From NCBI GenBank assembly GCA_020346225.1, contig CP070777.1:141599-193322 (forward strand): a stretch of DNA of 51,724 nt, given 5' to 3'. The stretch comes from Candidatus Zixiibacteriota bacterium (GTDB taxonomy: Bacteria > Zixibacteria > MSB-5A5 > GN15 > FEB-12). The notes below the pieces were generated by a model. The model was not told the origin of the DNA and did not search any database. It was given only the letters and a program-made list of their open reading frames with translations. Both the position numbers and the translations under genes were made by a program. Positions 51,724 to 51,724 of this stretch are shown here, piece after piece. Numbering within the stretch: the stretch's first letter is position 1; every line of letters starts with the position of its first letter.

Positions 51724-51724
51724 G

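Noticed and set aside
1-51724. CRISPR arrays, tRNA and rRNA genes, insertion sequences and attachment sites
   Set aside because: I looked for regular spaced repeats, cloverleaf-like sequence, transposase motifs and terminal inverted repeats and saw none.

Overview
The window carries about 46 protein genes and no rRNA, tRNA, CRISPR array or recognisable insertion sequence. It is moderately GC-rich. Several traits point to a Gram-negative bacterium of the FCB superphylum. Two secreted proteins end in a 'PNPFN' C-terminal sorting domain of the type IX/Por kind. There is a family S46 dipeptidyl-peptidase, many lipobox lipoproteins, PKD-domain surface proteases, and a eukaryotic-type kinase fused to TPRs. 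A candidate phylum such as Zixibacteria would fit, but this is inference from gene content and not a phylogeny.

Layout. 1-4.5 kb (minus strand): the N-terminal part of a secreted S9 glutamyl-endopeptidase-like protease, a serine beta-lactamase-fold lipoprotein coupled to a putative outer-membrane protein, and a DUF2938 membrane protein. 4.65-11 kb (plus strand): an ECF sigma factor with its zinc-binding anti-sigma, followed by small Cys-containing or membrane proteins, an HSL-type esterase, a probable AhpD-like SELENOPROTEIN (in-frame TGA at the CxxC position with a SECIS-like hairpin), a Cys-rich protein, a DUF3795 protein, small membrane proteins and a zinc-free alcohol dehydrogenase. The shared theme looks like thiol, redox or envelope stress. 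11-20.4 kb: a propeller lipoprotein, a GNAT acetyltransferase, an RRM RNA-binding protein with a clear terminator, an NTF2-like lipoprotein, a second beta-lactamase-fold lipoprotein, a KAS III-like synthase, an FAD oxidoreductase, and a YozG-type regulator behind an apparent tandem operator.

20.6-37.2 kb: a 1219-residue subtilisin-like protease with four PKD domains and a sorting domain, an APC permease fused to two universal-stress domains, and an OmpA-like/beta-barrel protein with a coupled lipoprotein. A three-gene transglutaminase operon behind a strong promoter and operator follows. It is flanked by two paralogous metallo-beta-lactamase-fold proteins with C-terminal TPRs, one of which has lost key metal ligands. 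The region ends with a sorting-domain protein that contains HExxHxxGxxD. 37.4-40.6 kb: an Lrp/AsnC regulator followed by a tightly packed run of an EamA transporter, a 4Fe-4S QueG-like protein and an FMN reductase. 40.6-51.7 kb: a radical SAM-methyltransferase fusion, the S46 peptidase, a kinase-TolB-TPR protein, a small unknown protein, an FGE-fold protein lacking one active-site Cys, and a histidine kinase with an FG-GAP propeller sensor that runs off the right edge.

The main observation is the selenocysteine gene at 7417-7818. A stop-at-TGA reading would truncate it to 83 residues, yet the frame continues for 49 codons of family-like sequence and a perfect 6-bp hairpin with a GGU loop sits at the expected distance. 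The other items worth a second look are the radical SAM-methyltransferase fusion, the degenerate MBL paralog beside the transglutaminase operon, the Cys-tailed sigma/anti-sigma pair and the paired operators.
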